From assembly GCA_015904055.1 (NCBI GenBank), contig JABMDE010000207.1, positions 1 to 8,091 of the forward strand: a stretch of DNA of 8,091 nucleotides, given 5' to 3'. The notes under the pieces are model-generated. The model was not told the DNA's origin. It was given only the letters and a program-made list of their open reading frames with translations, and searched no databases. Shown here piece by piece: positions 6,323 to 8,091 of this stretch; within the stretch, counting starts at the first letter, position 1; each line of letters begins with the position of its first letter. Source of the DNA: Nitrospira sp. GTDB taxonomy: Bacteria; Nitrospirota; Nitrospiria; Nitrospirales; Nitrospiraceae. Both the position numbers and the translations under genes were made by a program.

Positions 6323-6437
6323 GCGTGGGGGACTCGTTCATCACTGCGCGCAGGCACCGAGCATAGCCCGTGATGTGAACCGTTGATCATTCTTGCGTGC
6401 GGGGTGCGCGAGCACGATGAGCGAGTCCCCCCATGCG
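6323..6437. repeat. Long imperfect inverted repeat between the DUF1015 and regulator genes
   Basis: The arm at 6323-6352 and the reverse complement of 6405-6437 align over about 30-33 bases with a few differences. They share GGGGGACTCG, then TCATC, then CGCGCA, in the same order. About 52 bp separate the arms. One arm starts 5 bp after the DUF1015 stop codon, and the other ends just before the regulator's Shine-Dalgarno sequence, so the element fills the intercistronic gap almost exactly. It could fold into a long RNA hairpin or be a remnant of a small mobile repeat. No T-tract adjoins it, so a classic terminator is unlikely. Confidence 0.65.
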
Positions 6438-6442
6438 GTCGC

Positions 6443-7762
6443 TTATCCTTCCATTACATTGATGACCAGCCCTGTCAGGGGTTTCGGATAGAAATAGGTC
6501 GACTTATGCGGCATGCGTTCGCCGGCGGTTGCGACAGCTTGGATTTCGCCGACCTTCGTCGCGTTGAGCAACAGTGCGCCGGTTCCGGTTCCCTGGGCTG
6601 CCCAGTCGAGGGCTTCGTGGTCGTCCTTGGTGTAGAGGATCGCTTCTTGTTCTTGTTGTGTGGGGCAGAGCTTGGCGACGATGAGCTGTTGTAGCAGCGA
6701 GACATCGAGTTTTGTGCGTGGAGACGCCTGGGGGGACGGGCGATGGGCCGGTTTTAACGTGAGTGCGAGATAGCGGCTGTCCCCTTTCAAAGCGATGCCG
6801 AAGACCGGCGCGGTTCGCCCATTCGTCCGCAAGGTGGTGAGGAACTGTCCGCGGACCTCGTTTTTCGTTTCAGTTGTATAGGGGAATTCCTGAAAGTCGA
6901 AGGTGTCGCCCAGGAGCGCTTTGACGCGATCATACGGGGGCAGCGGAGTGGTGGTGACCCGGTGTGTAGGCAGTACTGTCAGACCCGGATCTTCCAGCGG
7001 GGCCAGCAGCATCAAGACCCCGTCGTAGGGCTGGAGGCCTGCCGGTGAGCCGGCTTGCCGGCGGAGCTTCTGATAGTTCAGGGCGGTTTCATACCGATGG
7101 TGTCCGTCCGCAATGAAGAGCGGTGTGCGCTGCATCTGGTCCACAATCTGCTTGAGTACTGCCGGATCGGTCACGGCCCAGAGACGTTCCCGGCACCCTG
7201 CATCGTCCTGGAAGTCGTATCGGGCCGGCGTTCCCTTTGTCACGGCTTCGAGCAGCCCGATAATGGCTCCTTGCGGATCGGAGTAGAGTGACCAAATGGG
7301 GCTGAAGTTTGCACGGCATGCTTCAATGAGATTCAACCGATCGGTCTTTGCCGCGGCGCGGGTGTTTTCGTGCGGATAGATGTGCCCCGAATCTAATGCT
7401 TCGAGTTTCACAACGGTGAGAAATCCTCGGAGGAGCTTCGTGGGTGCGCCCGGTCCTGACGAAGGCGGGCGATACTCGATCGTATGGTAATAGATGGCCG
7501 GTTCTCGGTCCCGTTTGAGCGCGCCGCTCTTGATCCATTCGCGTAGCGCGGCGCCGGCGCGGGTATAGCGATTATCCGTGGCGTTGTCGCCGGCCCGGTC
7601 GAGTCCGAGTTCCAGACGGATGATATTCTGTGGATGCCGGTCATGAAGCGCCTGCTGGCCGGCCGTATCGATAATGTCGTACGGAGGCGCGACTAAATTT
7701 TCGATAGTGCCGACGGCGGCGGTATCGTACAGTGTGCCTTGAAACGGAAGAATCTGTGACAT
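6443..7762 (-). CDS. DUF1015 family protein of unknown function
   Basis: The 439-residue soluble protein matches the DUF1015 (COG4198) pattern from end to end. It has an N-terminal LPFQGTLYD (5-13) with LVAPPYDII (23-31), IYPHENT (128-134), a central FIADGHHRYETAL (216-228) and a C-terminal RMPHKSTYFYPKPLTGLV (416-433). The DGHHR motif resembles that of ParB/sulfiredoxin-fold proteins, a group that includes an archaeal free-serine kinase. In some bacteria DUF1015 genes sit beside serA/serC, so a role near serine metabolism or a kinase/nucleotidase activity is conceivable but unproven. No signal peptide or membrane segment is seen. The ATG is preceded by AGGGAG (7774-7769) at 6 nt, which settles the start. 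It lies 127 bp downstream of a polyprenyl diphosphate synthase gene and 143 bp before the response regulator, all on the minus strand. Confidence 0.88.
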   Translation of the reverse strand: MSQILPFQGTLYDTAAVGTIENLVAPPYDIIDTAGQQALHDRHPQNIIRLELGLDRAGDNATDNRYTRAGAALREWIKSGALKRDREPAIYYHTIEYRPPSSGPGAPTKLLRGFLTVVKLEALDSGHIYPHENTRAAAKTDRLNLIEACRANFSPIWSLYSDPQGAIIGLLEAVTKGTPARYDFQDDAGCRERLWAVTDPAVLKQIVDQMQRTPLFIADGHHRYETALNYQKLRRQAGSPAGLQPYDGVLMLLAPLEDPGLTVLPTHRVTTTPLPPYDRVKALLGDTFDFQEFPYTTETKNEVRGQFLTTLRTNGRTAPVFGIALKGDSRYLALTLKPAHRPSPQASPRTKLDVSLLQQLIVAKLCPTQQEQEAILYTKDDHEALDWAAQGTGTGALLLNATKVGEIQAVATAGERMPHKSTYFYPKPLTGLVINVMEG

Positions 7763-7889
7763 GCGTGGCTCCCTGCTGTGTGTGTGGCTGACGATGACTG
7801 GCTCAATGACAACGGGAAGGACATCCCTCCACTCTGGCGGCGTTCTTTCCAGGGCCGGTCTGCGGCGGAGATGCAGGCGGGAAGAACGG
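7763..7889. other. Intergenic gap, no clear signal
   Basis: The 127 bp between the polyprenyl synthase stop and the DUF1015 start contain the DUF1015 ribosome binding site and a short TG-repeat run near 7775-7783. I see no convincing promoter and no strong terminator hairpin, so readthrough from the upstream gene is plausible. Confidence 0.4.
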
Positions 7890-8091
7890 CTATCGGTCCC
7901 GGGTTATCATGTAGTCGGCGGTGACCGTCAAGGCGCGCCGAACGGGACTTTCCTCGAAGAGGTCGAGTTCGCGTTTAGCGGCGGCGATGTATGTGTTGGC
8001 CCGGTCCATCGCGTACGTGATCGACCCATATTCGTTCATCAGGAACAGAATGCGCTCCAGATCCTCGGCGCTCAACGTTCTGGTCTCCATT
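7890..8091 (-). CDS. Polyprenyl diphosphate synthase, C-terminal end (cut by window edge)
   Basis: Only the last 66 or so residues are present. They read LFLMNEYGSITYAMDRA (16-32) and end in RRALTVTADYMITRDR. This matches the end of octaprenyl/nonaprenyl-type trans-isoprenyl diphosphate synthases (IspB-like), which typically finish with a helix of the ALxxLAxxxxxRxR type. These enzymes add isopentenyl diphosphate units to farnesyl diphosphate to build side chains for quinones. The two DDxxD catalytic motifs lie outside the window, so chain length and product cannot be judged. The Met at 8090-8088 is probably internal, because the reading frame is open to the edge and the family is about 320 residues long. 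The gene lies upstream of the DUF1015 gene on the same strand. Confidence 0.82.
   Translation of the reverse strand, partial: METRTLSAEDLERILFLMNEYGSITYAMDRANTYIAAAKRELDLFEESPVRRALTVTADYMITRDR

Noticed and set aside
5967..6386. 139-codon open frame on the plus strand
   Set aside because: It is antisense to the receiver domain and the inverted repeat; the translation is a shadow of the regulator coding sequence.
6360..6400. Possible sigma-70 promoter for the regulator (TATGCT on the minus strand)
   Set aside because: The -10 matches only 4 of 6 bases and no credible -35 lies 16-18 bp upstream.
6417..6491. Possible 24-codon plus-strand peptide starting MSESP in the inverted repeat
   Set aside because: It is very short, has no ribosome binding site and ends inside the antisense DUF1015 coding region. 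The likeness to MNESP follows from the inverted repeat.
7795..7830. Possible hairpin or terminator (GGGA/TCCC) before the DUF1015 gene
   Set aside because: The stem is only about 4 bp with no T-tract, so it is indistinguishable from chance.

Overview
The window looks like a chromosomal segment from a GC-rich Gram-negative-type bacterium. Gene content and style (GH57 enzyme beside galT, AmgK/MurU-like pair, DUF1015 protein, sigma-54 response regulator) and the purine-rich intergenic words of the GTAAGGGGTGAGG type suggest a Nitrospira-like (Nitrospirota) genome. This assignment is an inference; no rRNA or other marker gene is present. All genes look intact. I see no phage, transposase, CRISPR array or tRNA gene.

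Layout. On the minus strand at the left edge lies a carbohydrate module: a GH57 alpha-glucan-active enzyme (177-2381) followed after 48 bp by the start of galT (1-128, cut by the window edge). Facing away from it on the plus strand are a VanZ-family membrane protein (2484-2894), an AmgK-like sugar kinase (2951-4054) and a MurU-like nucleotidyltransferase (4150-4899). The last two resemble the kinase/uridylyltransferase pair that salvages N-acetylmuramic acid to UDP-MurNAc during peptidoglycan recycling. Convergent to murU, on the minus strand, are a sigma-54-dependent response regulator (4926-6299), a DUF1015 protein (6443-7762) and the C-terminal end of a polyprenyl diphosphate synthase (7890-8091, cut by the edge). 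In transcription order these run polyprenyl synthase, DUF1015, response regulator, possibly as one loose operon.

How they may work together. The plus-strand genes form a plausible cell-envelope group, because MurNAc salvage feeds peptidoglycan precursor synthesis and VanZ proteins are envelope-associated. A polyprenyl diphosphate synthase supplies isoprenoid chains for quinones or related lipids. The GH57-galT pair points to storage-glucan and sugar-nucleotide metabolism. The regulator has no adjacent histidine kinase, and its targets cannot be read from this window.

The most distinctive non-coding features are: a near-consensus sigma-70 promoter whose -10 box lies 10 bp before the amgK-like start codon, implying a leaderless mRNA; a long imperfect inverted repeat between the DUF1015 gene and the regulator gene; a 17-bp palindrome just before the GH57 start codon; and purine-rich repeats before galT and before murU. 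I found no clear evidence of a novel multi-gene system. The findings are mainly regulatory and structural oddities plus one possible recycling pathway.
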